A stretch of 64,000 nucleotides of DNA from Bacteroides caccae (GTDB lineage: Bacteria > Bacteroidota > Bacteroidia > Bacteroidales > Bacteroidaceae). The stretch is from NCBI RefSeq assembly GCF_002222615.2, contig NZ_CP022412.2:62001-126000 (forward strand), in the 5' to 3' direction. The translations under genes were made by a program, and so were the position numbers. Shown here one piece after another: positions 53,682 to 62,391 of this stretch (the stretch's first letter is position 1; every line of letters starts with the position of its first letter). The notes beneath the pieces are model-generated. The model worked only from the letters and a program-made list of their open reading frames with translations. It did no database searches and was not told where the DNA came from.

Positions 53682-55466
53682 TCATATGGCATTTTCAAAA
53701 TATTTTGCATATATATCTTTACCCATTTTTCTATATTGGCTAGATTTGTATTTTTTAAAGTCAAATTTGTCGATGTCTTTTAACTTTTCTTTATAGTTTT
53801 GAATATCTGATATTTTATTATTCTCAATTAGTAATCTTAATACATTTAACACTCCATTTATAAATGTAACATTTAACATTCCATTAGGATTTTGAGGAGT
53901 ATATGTTTCCCATTTGTCTGAGCTTAATTCGGATTTAAATGCAATTAAAAGATCTCTTATTTTCGTAATGCAAAAACTAATATATTCATTCAATATTTGA
54001 TATTCTTCTGATTTCCTTTCTTTTAACCTGGCTTTATCTTGATTTTCCCATAAGCTGTATAAACTATCTTTGCTTTTTATGTCGTCAAGTTTAATTAATG
54101 GTTTTAAACCAAAACTGACAATTGAAGCTGTTTTAATTTTGCCCTTTTCAAAAGAGTATTGCTCAATCAAATTACTTAATGGTCCATTCGAATTCAGCCC
54201 TTTTAAAATTCTTTTACCTATAGCGATATTTGAGAATGGAGTAATCATTAATTCTATTTCTTGTTGCAATTTAGGCTTTACTTTGGTCTGGTTTAAATTA
54301 ATTTCTAAAAATAGATTAGCTTCAAACTTTAATCGGCTTTCTTTACTTTCCTTTTGAGGAAATAAAATTCCAGTAACTAATAAATTTTGTATCTTTCTCA
54401 GTTTGGCAATATGAGGTTCGTAGATATCATCTCCTTCATGATAAGCATAGGTTCTATGTTGGCCATCAATTAGTCCTATGATATTACACTCATCGTTAAT
54501 CTCTATCAAAGCCGGAGTTACATTTGTAGAAGCATTATCTCCTTCAAATTCACCTTTATCATTTATAATAATAGGATTTCCTTTGCGATCAAATAGTTTA
54601 ATTTGGTTTTCTGCAATTGTAGAAATAATATTGTTTATAAAAACTCTGCTATTTTCCGTCAAATATTTTCTCATACTTGATATTTTTTTTGCTTCGAACA
54701 TTCTTTGGTAGTAGCCTATGTTTTCTTTTTCTCTCCAACCTTCTTGGCGCAAAACATAAGCTCTTTTTATTAATGATTCAGCATCAATATAGAAAGATAC
54801 AATTTTATAACCTTCTTTGAAAGAACTTTTTTCTTCTGGTAAAATATGTCCAGAGAATTTGTTGATGGAAATATGTCCTGATCCTAATATGTTTTCACCA
54901 AATTCGTTAAATGGGATGCCTATAAATTCTAAGAATTCGTATTTACTTGATTTTTTTATTACTTTTGTCAAACTTTTAAAATATTGTACTATGTGATAAT
55001 CAAAATAAATAACATCATTAACAACACTTTTATGTTCTTCTGATATGCTTTTTTTAGAGCAATATAAGATTTTCACTCTTAATTGATTAATGGAATATTT
55101 ATCTTTAATGTTATCTTGGTAATACTTTTTAAAACTGCTAAGCTTTTCTTCTTGCAGCATAAAATTTATGAAGGCTTTTTTATCACTATTAACTCTGTCA
55201 TAGAATATACTTTTCTTTAACAAATGAGGATCTCCAATGGTGTATTCTGTTAGTAAAATAACATTCTCAAATATAAATATATCATCTAATTCCGATGTTC
55301 TCCCTTCATAATTAAATTCTTTACCATCAATATAAGATAGCTTCTCGAAACCTATATTTTTAAGGATATCGCATATCTCTTTTTTCTGATTTCGTTGCTC
55401 GTTGCGTTGAGAAATTTCGGCAGAAGAGAGTCTTTTCTTGGTTTTCTTTGTATTTTTCTTAGCCAT
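53682..55466 (-). CDS. DGQHR-domain protein (DndB superfamily)
   Basis: A 594-residue protein with the motif GLIDGQHRTYAY at about residue 330, the defining signature of the DGQHR family that includes DndB, the regulator of DNA phosphorothioation. FLEINLNQTKVKPKL downstream also fits that family. The N terminus is lysine-rich (MAKKNTKKTKKRL). Residues 54-76 (GRTSELDDIFIFENVILLTEYT) look like a PD-(D/E)xK nuclease motif whose lysine is replaced. It starts 13 bases after the methyltransferase on the same strand, so the two form one unit. The AT-rich composition suggests recent transfer. The function is unknown; DNA modification or defence is an inference from the partner. Confidence 0.72.
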   Translation of the reverse strand: MAKKNTKKTKKRLSSAEISQRNEQRNQKKEICDILKNIGFEKLSYIDGKEFNYEGRTSELDDIFIFENVILLTEYTIGDPHLLKKSIFYDRVNSDKKAFINFMLQEEKLSSFKKYYQDNIKDKYSINQLRVKILYCSKKSISEEHKSVVNDVIYFDYHIVQYFKSLTKVIKKSSKYEFLEFIGIPFNEFGENILGSGHISINKFSGHILPEEKSSFKEGYKIVSFYIDAESLIKRAYVLRQEGWREKENIGYYQRMFEAKKISSMRKYLTENSRVFINNIISTIAENQIKLFDRKGNPIIINDKGEFEGDNASTNVTPALIEINDECNIIGLIDGQHRTYAYHEGDDIYEPHIAKLRKIQNLLVTGILFPQKESKESRLKFEANLFLEINLNQTKVKPKLQQEIELMITPFSNIAIGKRILKGLNSNGPLSNLIEQYSFEKGKIKTASIVSFGLKPLIKLDDIKSKDSLYSLWENQDKARLKERKSEEYQILNEYISFCITKIRDLLIAFKSELSSDKWETYTPQNPNGMLNVTFINGVLNVLRLLIENNKISDIQNYKEKLKDIDKFDFKKYKSSQYRKMGKDIYAKYFENAI

Positions 55467-55479
55467 AGTAGGAAGTCAT

Positions 55480-56733
55480 TTAGTCGTAATCTTTTTCGTT
55501 TAAATCAACACAGATATCGCTTATCACTTTAACTTTTGGGGATGATATATCAATATCTTTAATATATGAATAGGAATTAGTTTTTGAATAACCAAAAATA
55601 TTTTTTGATTTTACTTTATTTTCTTTTACGCACTTAAATATTGCTTCTATTCCAAATTTTGACAAAGGAGGCTTGACTATAATTTCGTTGATAAGTTTTA
55701 AAATATTATTTGATTCAGCATCACCTATAATTTGATATTCGGCAACTATAGACTTATTTCTTTTACTACTTTTATTTTTTATCGTAACAAAAATTTTAAA
55801 ATCATCCCTTGCTGTTTCTTCTTCAATTTTATTTATAAGTAAACGAGCAAATTTTAGTGCCCTTAAATTTAAGATTTGTGTCTCAAAGTTACTCTGATTA
55901 TTTTGTTGCTCCAATAATTCATATTCTTTCCGGTATTTTTTTATCGTTCGCTTAATATAATTTTCAAACATTTTTATATATTCATTATTGAGTTCAAACC
56001 CAATGTAGTTCCTTTTCATATAAGCAGATTGAGTTAGCACTGTTCCACTTCCTGCAAAAGGGTCTAATATTATATCATTTTCATCTGTGCTTATTTGTAT
56101 CATGGTTGCTACTAACTCTTTTGGTAGTGGACAAAAATGACGAATATACTCATCTCCCCAAGATCCTTGAACAGGAATAGGGAATTCCCATATTTCATCT
56201 AATGCTTTTCCTTTCGGATTATATCTTTCTGGGTATTTAACCCACCATTTTTTTAATTGTGAGGTGTCGTAGATTCTTACTTTATCTTTGTTCGACTTAT
56301 ATTTCGGAGACTTTGAAAAGAATAATATGTATTCAAATTTTCTTTGCATAAATCCATTTGTAGACCAAGGTACTGTTTTATCTTTTTTCCAAATAATTAT
56401 ATCTTGGAGAAACCAACCTATATCTTTAAGTTTATTAGCTAGATCAAAAGGTAGAGAAACTACTTGATTATTTCTTTTGAAAGTATCAATTATAATCCAA
56501 AGTGTACCATCATCTTTTGTGATTTTCAAGATTTGTCCAAATATGTTTTGCAAATCATTTAAGTAGTCTTCATATATCTGTCCATAGCCAACTTGATTTT
56601 CAGAACCGTAATCTTTCATGTCGAAATACGGTGGTGATGTGATCGTAGTCTGGATTTCTATATTTTGCGGTATTGATTCAAGAATATGCCTAGAGTCAAT
56701 ATTGTATACTTGATTTAATTTGTTTTTTGCCAT
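55480..56733 (-). CDS. Site-specific DNA methyltransferase, beta class
   Basis: A 417-residue amino-methyltransferase (N6-adenine or N4-cytosine). The catalytic motif TITSPPYFDM (residues 31-40) comes before the SAM-binding motif DPFAGSGTVLTQ (224-235), the order of the beta class. The SPPY form favours N4-cytosine, while some N6-adenine enzymes also use it. NYIGFELNNEYIKMF completes the SAM pocket. A C-terminal extension of about 150 residues is unlike the core and may recognise DNA or a partner. No restriction endonuclease gene is recognisable beside it; the neighbour is the DGQHR protein. The region is notably AT-rich. Confidence 0.87.
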   Translation of the reverse strand: MAKNKLNQVYNIDSRHILESIPQNIEIQTTITSPPYFDMKDYGSENQVGYGQIYEDYLNDLQNIFGQILKITKDDGTLWIIIDTFKRNNQVVSLPFDLANKLKDIGWFLQDIIIWKKDKTVPWSTNGFMQRKFEYILFFSKSPKYKSNKDKVRIYDTSQLKKWWVKYPERYNPKGKALDEIWEFPIPVQGSWGDEYIRHFCPLPKELVATMIQISTDENDIILDPFAGSGTVLTQSAYMKRNYIGFELNNEYIKMFENYIKRTIKKYRKEYELLEQQNNQSNFETQILNLRALKFARLLINKIEEETARDDFKIFVTIKNKSSKRNKSIVAEYQIIGDAESNNILKLINEIIVKPPLSKFGIEAIFKCVKENKVKSKNIFGYSKTNSYSYIKDIDISSPKVKVISDICVDLNEKDYD

Positions 56734-56944
56734 CTTTCTTTTACGATGTATGTATACTTATTTAAATCATATCAGTTAAACAAGTTTACTAGATGTAGAC
56801 TTATTAGTAAGTGGGTTTCACTTATGGAGTACAAAAATACAAATAAAAACAAAAAAGTAGTATAACTTTGTCTTCAAATGTTTTACCAACTTGATTTTAG
56901 TGTGCTAAAGTAACTTTATCGTGCTATTTAATAGTTAGTGTTGA

Positions 56945-57823
56945 TTATAGTCTTAGAGATTTTTTCTTTTTCTTCTTATTAGGTTTGGGTATGTGTTCAT
57001 TATGTTGGGATGAAAAACTTGTTTCAGATGAAATGAAAGAATTAAGCGAACTGCATATTTTGTCTTTTTCAAAATCGATAGAAATAAGGCTTTGCTGATT
57101 GCTATACTGATCGACTTCTATTATTCTTTCATCGAATTTAACTTCTTGCCCTTGTAGCTTAAGCTGTTCATATATAGAACCGTTCTTCATGGTATTGGCA
57201 TACTCAAATGATTCAGATAGTTGGCGATCATAGCGAAAGAGTTTGTCAAAGCCCTGTTCTGCTTGTTGAAAGAGGTTCACTCGGTCAAAACCACCTATGA
57301 TTATCCCTTTCTTGGTGCTTTTGTGATTTGTAAGCGGTGACAACTTCTTTTTGTTGGATTGGTCTTTTCGACTGACAATCAAATGACAGTGCATATTCAG
57401 TTCATTATCTGAACGGTTGCGGGCAAAGTGAATCTTCCCATAAAACTTTATATCCGAAGCGGATAGTTCTTTATTGAAGTTTTGGGCATATTCAGGAATA
57501 AACACCTCACGGATATAGCGTTTCATTGCTTCGGTTTGTTCTTGTTCTGTGTTACCCATCGCTCGGAGTTCTCTCTCCGATGGACTGACATGAATAGCGT
57601 AAAACTTAGCATCTGTTTTTAGGAGTTGCCCGATATTGCTATCTATATCTTCTATGACGGCTGATTTACATATATTATCCTCCGTCAGGTTGAAAAAGCC
57701 TTCGGTATAAATACCTTTTTCCATCCGTTCCAAATCTTCGTGCTCCAAATAGCTTGCCAGTTGTCGGCTACTCCCTGCATTGTTGTATGTTCCTTTCGAG
57801 GGTGGGGCAAAATCGATGTGCAT
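56945..57823 (-). CDS. Relaxase-like mobilization protein (DUF5712 type)
   Basis: A 292-residue protein starting MHIDFAPPSKGTYNNAGSS, followed by KFYGKIHFARNR and ELNMHCHLIVSRKDQSNKKK, where His145 and His147 form the HxH metal-binding pair of HUH-type relaxases. This matches the DUF5712 mobilization proteins of Bacteroides elements. It would nick and lead the DNA strand at oriT during conjugal transfer by a helper. A Lys-rich tail (PKPNKKKKKKSLRL) ends the protein. It lies 4 bases after the BfmA/BtgA-like gene in one operon. Confidence 0.8.
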   Translation of the reverse strand: MHIDFAPPSKGTYNNAGSSRQLASYLEHEDLERMEKGIYTEGFFNLTEDNICKSAVIEDIDSNIGQLLKTDAKFYAIHVSPSERELRAMGNTEQEQTEAMKRYIREVFIPEYAQNFNKELSASDIKFYGKIHFARNRSDNELNMHCHLIVSRKDQSNKKKLSPLTNHKSTKKGIIIGGFDRVNLFQQAEQGFDKLFRYDRQLSESFEYANTMKNGSIYEQLKLQGQEVKFDERIIEVDQYSNQQSLISIDFEKDKICSSLNSFISSETSFSSQHNEHIPKPNKKKKKKSLRL

Positions 57824-57827
57824 AAGC

Positions 57828-58412
57828 CTATGTATTTATCAGGTTGATAATCTCTACTTTTAGGCTCTCTTTCCGTTTGCTATCCATCACACCACAAGCG
57901 GATAACTCCGAATAGAGCTGTATTAGGTGAAGTAACTTTTTATAATCTCGTTGGTGTATCTGGTAGAGTGCGTTAATCTGTTTGGACTGGTTGTTTATCA
58001 CATCGGCATGATTGCCGAACTGTTCGCTTAACTTTTTCAGCACGGCTGTTTGTCTCTCCTGACTGGCTTCCAGTTGAGAGAGAATAAGAGTTTCCATAGT
58101 TTTGCCGATAGTATCAAAGCGTAAAGCGATAGAATTTGTAGCCCGTATCATGGGATTCAGTTGTTCTTCCTCATAGTGACGGATGAAACGGATAATATCA
58201 TCCTGTCTCTTATTTATTTTCGCCAGTTCCAATTTTACAGATTCCGGTGCTTCGGATGGGTTGATATGTGCCTTGTCTATATATCCGAACGCCAGTTTTA
58301 CAACTTCACTCTTTTTCAGTGAATAGCGTTTGCATATCTTCTCTACCAAAGCTGCCGTTTCCTTGTCTATGGAAATGGTAGTGAATATCGTTTTTCGACT
58401 GTTGTTTGGCAT
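57828..58412 (-). CDS. BfmA/BtgA-family mobilization protein
   Basis: A 194-residue protein. The N-terminal KTIFTTISIDKETAALVEKICKRYSLKKSEVVKLAF resembles a ribbon-helix-helix DNA-binding motif, and a long helical middle follows (KLELAKINKRQDDIIRFIRHYEEEQ ... LEASQERQTAVLKKLSEQF). This fits the BfmA/BtgA mobilization family that helps the relaxase at oriT. The oriT-like hairpins lie just upstream of its start, where such a protein would bind. Confidence 0.85.
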   Translation of the reverse strand: MPNNSRKTIFTTISIDKETAALVEKICKRYSLKKSEVVKLAFGYIDKAHINPSEAPESVKLELAKINKRQDDIIRFIRHYEEEQLNPMIRATNSIALRFDTIGKTMETLILSQLEASQERQTAVLKKLSEQFGNHADVINNQSKQINALYQIHQRDYKKLLHLIQLYSELSACGVMDSKRKESLKVEIINLINT

Positions 58413-58446
58413 GGTAATTACTTTTTTATAGAAATATGAATAGATA

Positions 58447-58546
58447 AATGCTTGATAATAAGCATTGCAAAGAAAATGCTTATTACAGGTATCATTACAG
58501 CGTGTTTTTGTAACACGCTAAAGCCGAAGGCTTTGCCCCGCAGGGC
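58447..58546. other. oriT-like cluster of inverted repeats
   Basis: Several perfect short stems are packed into 100 bases: AATGCTT/AAGCATT (58447-58453, 58460-58466), TAATAAGCATT/AATGCTTATTA (58456-58466, 58475-58485), AGCGTGTT/AACACGCT (58499-58506, 58512-58519), AAAGCC/GGCTTT (58520-58525, 58529-58534) and GCCC/GGGC (58535-58538, 58543-58546). The first two compete for the same bases. The position just before the mobilization genes suits a transfer origin; no nick site can be named. Confidence 0.55.
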
Positions 58547-58696
58547 AAGAGTGAAGAACAGGACTTGTCCAGTTCCCTCTTGCTCGATTTAGCGAAACAA
58601 GCTGAACCGATAGGTGAGGCAGTTTGTGCTAAATCGGGGTGGTAGCACAAAGGAATAGCCTGAACACAGGCTTCTTTCCTCTGCTACTTTTTGCTA

Positions 58697-59029
58697 TCAG
58701 GGCTGATTAGCCAACTGATTGGCTTTTTCAAACTGTTTGTAGGTTTGAGAATCGGCATATTCACGGACAAAAGCCCGGATATCGCTGGCTCTATAATACG
58801 TTTTCCGTCCGATGGTAAAGTAGGGAAGTACACCTTTTGCCCGATAGCGTTGCAAGGTTCTGAAAGATGCTTTCAACAGAAAGGCTAAGTCTTGATTATC
58901 TAATAGCCTTTCGTTTTCATCGAACACAGTATCAGTATTGATAAGAGATTTCAAGTCTTGCCCGATTTCGGTGAGTTTCTTGGATAGCTTCTCCATCCAT
59001 TTCTCGAAGTTTTCGTTGTCTATATACAT
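58697..59029 (-). CDS. Excisionase-like helix-turn-helix protein
   Basis: A 110-residue protein. The C-terminal half, NQDLAFLLKASFRTLQRYRAKGVLPYFTIGRKTYYRASDIRAFV, is a MerR/excisionase-type winged helix that binds DNA. The N terminus (NEFEKWMEKLSKKLTEIGQDLKSL region) is a helix that may dimerise. Such proteins are common in Bacteroides transferable elements, where they aid excision or regulate transfer. The gene stands alone upstream of the oriT-like region. Confidence 0.75.
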   Translation of the reverse strand: MYIDNENFEKWMEKLSKKLTEIGQDLKSLINTDTVFDENERLLDNQDLAFLLKASFRTLQRYRAKGVLPYFTIGRKTYYRASDIRAFVREYADSQTYKQFEKANQLANQP

Positions 59030-59191
59030 TTTGCTTCAATTTTAAGTTCAATATTATTGTTTTCAATCAATTGATGAAGCAAAGTTCTGCAAAACAAGGT
59101 TGCAGAAAAAGAGGAGTAGTTACCTACTCCCCGAAAAATAGCTTATAAACCGCTATAAATAAGCAATTTGTAGAATCATCTTTTCTAATCT

Positions 59192-59614
59192 TTATTTGTT
59201 TCTGCGTTTACGGTCTTCTCTGGCAATAGCATTTCGCAAAGCGTCCAAAGTTTTAGTAAGATTGTACGGTTTACGAGTAAACACTTCACCGATCTTATCG
59301 TAGATACTACCAAATTTCAGATTGAAAAGCTGCTCAAAGCCACGAGCCAACTGAATTTTTGGGACTGGCTTTCCATTTTCCCCAACGATTTTTCCCAGTA
59401 GAAAGAGAGCTAGTACAATTTCAGCAATACCTATAATCCCCAATTCTTTAGACTTTGGGAGTACATATAGGTCTGATTTGAACTCTGTAGAAACAGGTGA
59501 ATTAAACTGTTCGGGATGGGTAATCTTCAGATTGAGTAACTCTAATTCTGCATCAATTAAGGATAATGCTTTATGAATGTATAGATTTTTAAGCGCATTT
59601 TTCCCCCTGCCCAT
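59192..59614 (-). CDS. RteC-like C-terminal domain protein
   Basis: A 140-residue protein whose end (LARGFEQLFNLKFGSIYDKIGE, then RKPYNLTKTLDALRNAIAREDRKR) resembles the C terminus of RteC, the regulator that controls excision of the Bacteroides tetracycline-resistance elements. The N-terminal half of RteC is not present here; a short overlapping frame precedes it. The start is the ATG at 59614 that overlaps the end of that frame by 26 bases. Whether it regulates this island is unknown. Confidence 0.55.
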   Translation of the reverse strand: MGRGKNALKNLYIHKALSLIDAELELLNLKITHPEQFNSPVSTEFKSDLYVLPKSKELGIIGIAEIVLALFLLGKIVGENGKPVPKIQLARGFEQLFNLKFGSIYDKIGEVFTRKPYNLTKTLDALRNAIAREDRKRRNK

Positions 59615-59822
59615 CCTGATACAACCCCTTTAAAGGGGCTATCTCAATACGGGTGAGATTCAGCATCCGGAAGATATGAGTATAGTCTTCCGAATTACTA
59701 ATTGTTACTATTTGCTTCACAAAATTTTCATAAGCATCTTGCATTTCTGTGTTAATAACTTCTTGTGAGGTATCAGCCAGTAAGATGAAAAACCTCGTTC
59801 TCAATAAATCATTCATAGGCAT
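59589..59822 (-). CDS. Small overlapping protein before the RteC-like gene
   Basis: A frame of 77 codons (from MPMNDLLRTRFFILLADTS to DGQGEKCA) that ends 26 bases inside the RteC-like gene in another frame. It may be a separate short gene or the N-terminal part of a longer RteC-like protein broken by a frameshift. I see no clear similarity. Confidence 0.4.
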   Translation of the reverse strand: MPMNDLLRTRFFILLADTSQEVINTEMQDAYENFVKQIVTISNSEDYTHIFRMLNLTRIEIAPLKGLYQDGQGEKCA

Positions 59823-60093
59823 AAAATTTAATTGTGAATAAATTATATATATCAAAGCATTAGCTTTGTATGCTGAATGATTTCTTGTTTTGTTTGTAGT
59901 TCCTCTGCTAATCAGAATGATTCAAGGGGTATTCAGCCTTATTGGTCGCAATTCCAGAAATGGTGAACTTCAAATTCCTGCTTCTTACAAATATAATTCA
60001 CTGACATGAGTTCTAAAATAGCGAAATGTAGCTATGCAGAAGAACTGCGACCTGCATCAATCCTTGTTAATGATTTCTTTATAGAGTTCATAA

Positions 60094-60741
60094 TCAATCT
60101 TTCTTTATAGTAAGTAATTCATTGATTTTTCCCTCCATAATATATGGCAAACACTGGCGTATATTATCAGCAGACCAATCCCACCATTTCAGCATGAGTA
60201 ATTGTTGAATAACCTCTGCATCAAAGCGTTTTCGTATTTCTTTGGCAGGAGTGCCGCCCACAATCGTATAAGGCGGGACATCTTTCGTCACTACGGCACG
60301 TGCGGCAATAATTGCTCCGTCACCGATATGAACACCCGCCATAATCACAGCTTCGTAGCCGATCCATACATCATTGCCGATTACAATATCGCCTTTATTG
60401 TCCCATGCAGTAGTAATATTCGACTTCTCCAATTCCCATTCTTCATAGAATAAAGGGAAGGTATAGGTAGACAGGGATTTCAATGTATGATTCGCACAAT
60501 TAAACAGAAACTTCGTGCCACAGGCAATAGAACAGAACTTGCCAATGATTAACTTCTCCCGATGGATGGGATAATGATAAAGCACATTGTTCTTCTCAAA
60601 CAGCAAGGGATTAGCTACAAAATCATTGTAAATGGTATAATCGCCTACCTCAATTTGAGGATCTTTAATCACGGCATTCAGATAGACTGTTTGGTTATCT
60701 CCGGTGCGTGGATATATTTTTGTCATCATAACTTGATTCAT
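60094..60741 (-). CDS. Vat/CatB-type O-acetyltransferase
   Basis: A 215-residue left-handed beta-helix acetyltransferase of the xenobiotic family (streptogramin A Vat and chloramphenicol CatB enzymes). The hexapeptide region includes [19 protein letters not shown] and [20 protein letters not shown]. The catalytic histidine is likely His85 in [10 protein letters not shown], placed as in Vat(D). LKWWDWS at the C terminus also fits. The N-terminal extension differs from classic Vat, so the true drug, if any, is uncertain. It is 2 bases after the MATE gene, so both are co-transcribed. Confidence 0.78.
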   Translation of the reverse strand: MNQVMMTKIYPRTGDNQTVYLNAVIKDPQIEVGDYTIYNDFVANPLLFEKNNVLYHYPIHREKLIIGKFCSIACGTKFLFNCANHTLKSLSTYTFPLFYEEWELEKSNITTAWDNKGDIVIGNDVWIGYEAVIMAGVHIGDGAIIAARAVVTKDVPPYTIVGGTPAKEIRKRFDAEVIQQLLMLKWWDWSADNIRQCLPYIMEGKINELLTIKKD

Positions 60742-60743
60742 TT

Positions 60744-62036
60744 TTAATAGTGTTTACTTTTCAGATAAATAATAGATTGCAGTGCCAGCAGAATCACAAA
60801 CAGATATTCTGCCGTCAAGTAGAGGGCTAAAGATGCTTCTATACAGAAGCTCAACCAGTAGAGATACACTAAATAGACACAGGTGGTTGTCACTTGGAAC
60901 AGAAAGGTGATTTTGTTTTTTCCCGTTCCCCCGACCGCATTGAGATATACATAGCCGGGTAGTGCAAACGTGTAATTCAATAGCATCACCACGAAAGGAG
61001 CAAATGCTAATTCTATCAATAGTTCATTATCGGTGTAGAAACTGACAATCCAACGGTTACAGAGTAATGCAACTACTACCAATGGGAAGCCAACAGCATA
61101 GCCTAATTTCAGGATCTTGTGACAAATCGGGAAAAGCTCGTTTCTCGCTCCGGCTCCAATAGCATTGCTCACTAATGAACCTGTAGTGACGGCAAAGGAG
61201 TTGGCGATTACGAAAAAAATAGCCGATACGCTTCGGGTGATATTGGAAATAGCTAACTCTGTTTTCCCTAAATGCTCGATTGCCACGAAAAATAGAAACC
61301 AAGGGGCTACGCTGATAAAGGCATGAAGCATACTCCACACAGACAGATTCAGGACTTTGATAAGTAACCGTCCATCATACACGGGCTCCAATCCGTATTT
61401 TTCTTTGTCAATTTTCGCTCTTGTGTAGATACAGAGCACAACCAAAGAACCCATTTCCGCTAAAGATGAAGCGATGGCTGCTCCCGAAATACCTAATTCC
61501 AGTGTAAATATTAAGAAGTAGTTCAGCGGGATATTAATCGCCACCGCAGTAACAGCCGACCACGATAAGGCTTTCGTGTGCGTTATTCCAACGAAAAAAG
61601 ACCGGATAGCCAAAAAAGGAAATGAGAATAACAGCCCGAAGCTGCGCCAGTCCAAATAGTGGATTACCACCTGATAAATCTCCGGTGAGGAAATTAACCG
61701 TTTCAATAGATAAGGAGAAACGGCATGAATCAATAGGCAAAGCAAGACGGCTAATCCCGATAAAAAGAATAGCCCCTGAAAGAAAGTCTTTCCTGTTGCC
61801 TTATAATTCTGTTCCCCGTTTCTCCGGGCAATCATTACTTGCAATCCAATACTGAACCCGAAGCCCAGCATATAGACTGCTAGATAATAAATTCCGGCAA
61901 TAGCGGATGCTCCTAATTCCACCTCGCCTACGTGACCTAAAAAGACAGCATCCGTTATATTGATTAACTGCTCCATTAAGATGCTCATCATGACCGGAAA
62001 GTTGATGAGCCATATTTGTTTATATGTATAATTCAT
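60744..62036 (-). CDS. MATE family efflux transporter (island-borne)
   Basis: A 430-residue multidrug transporter with about 12 hydrophobic segments. The first helix [43 protein letters not shown] carries the conserved aspartate region of MATE pumps. It differs clearly from the chromosomal MATE at 8041-9369. It is the first gene of a pair with the acetyltransferase, suggesting joint protection against a drug. The upstream leader has several short hairpins. Confidence 0.88.
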   Translation of the reverse strand: MNYTYKQIWLINFPVMMSILMEQLINITDAVFLGHVGEVELGASAIAGIYYLAVYMLGFGFSIGLQVMIARRNGEQNYKATGKTFFQGLFFLSGLAVLLCLLIHAVSPYLLKRLISSPEIYQVVIHYLDWRSFGLLFSFPFLAIRSFFVGITHTKALSWSAVTAVAINIPLNYFLIFTLELGISGAAIASSLAEMGSLVVLCIYTRAKIDKEKYGLEPVYDGRLLIKVLNLSVWSMLHAFISVAPWFLFFVAIEHLGKTELAISNITRSVSAIFFVIANSFAVTTGSLVSNAIGAGARNELFPICHKILKLGYAVGFPLVVVALLCNRWIVSFYTDNELLIELAFAPFVVMLLNYTFALPGYVYLNAVGGTGKNKITFLFQVTTTCVYLVYLYWLSFCIEASLALYLTAEYLFVILLALQSIIYLKSKHY

Positions 62037-62391
62037 TGCTCAACTACAAAATAGCACGATACAAACAGACCTGCATAACATGGTTTGCCTGCTCGTAAAT
62101 TCATAAATAAAAGGATATAAAATCTCTGTGGCAAATAAATCGTTATTTGTCAAATAGCTGAATAGCTTTCTTGAAGGGGGCTATTCGCAGGAGCGTAGCT
62201 ATATACAGAGTTTCATAAGAAGTGAATACTATTTGTTAATTGATATAGCGCAAATATATGAAAAATTAAGAATTTCAACCTATCAATTCATGGATTTCAT
62301 ATGCAGGTGCAAATTAATTTGAAATACTGCTGTGCGCATGGCGGTAAATATAGGCGTTAATCTCCGCATGACAATAAAACAAGCCGAAAAT
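62037..62391 (-). promoter_or_regulatory. Leader region of the MATE-acetyltransferase operon
   Basis: There is no gene here. On the minus strand TATATTTG (62251-62258) is a -7-like box with a TTG 17 bases upstream, slightly too close. Between it and the MATE start lie CAAATAA/TTATTTG (62132-62138, 62143-62149) and GAATAGC/GCTATTC (62160-62166, 62180-62186), which could act as an attenuator. The leader would be about 210 bases. Confidence 0.4.
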
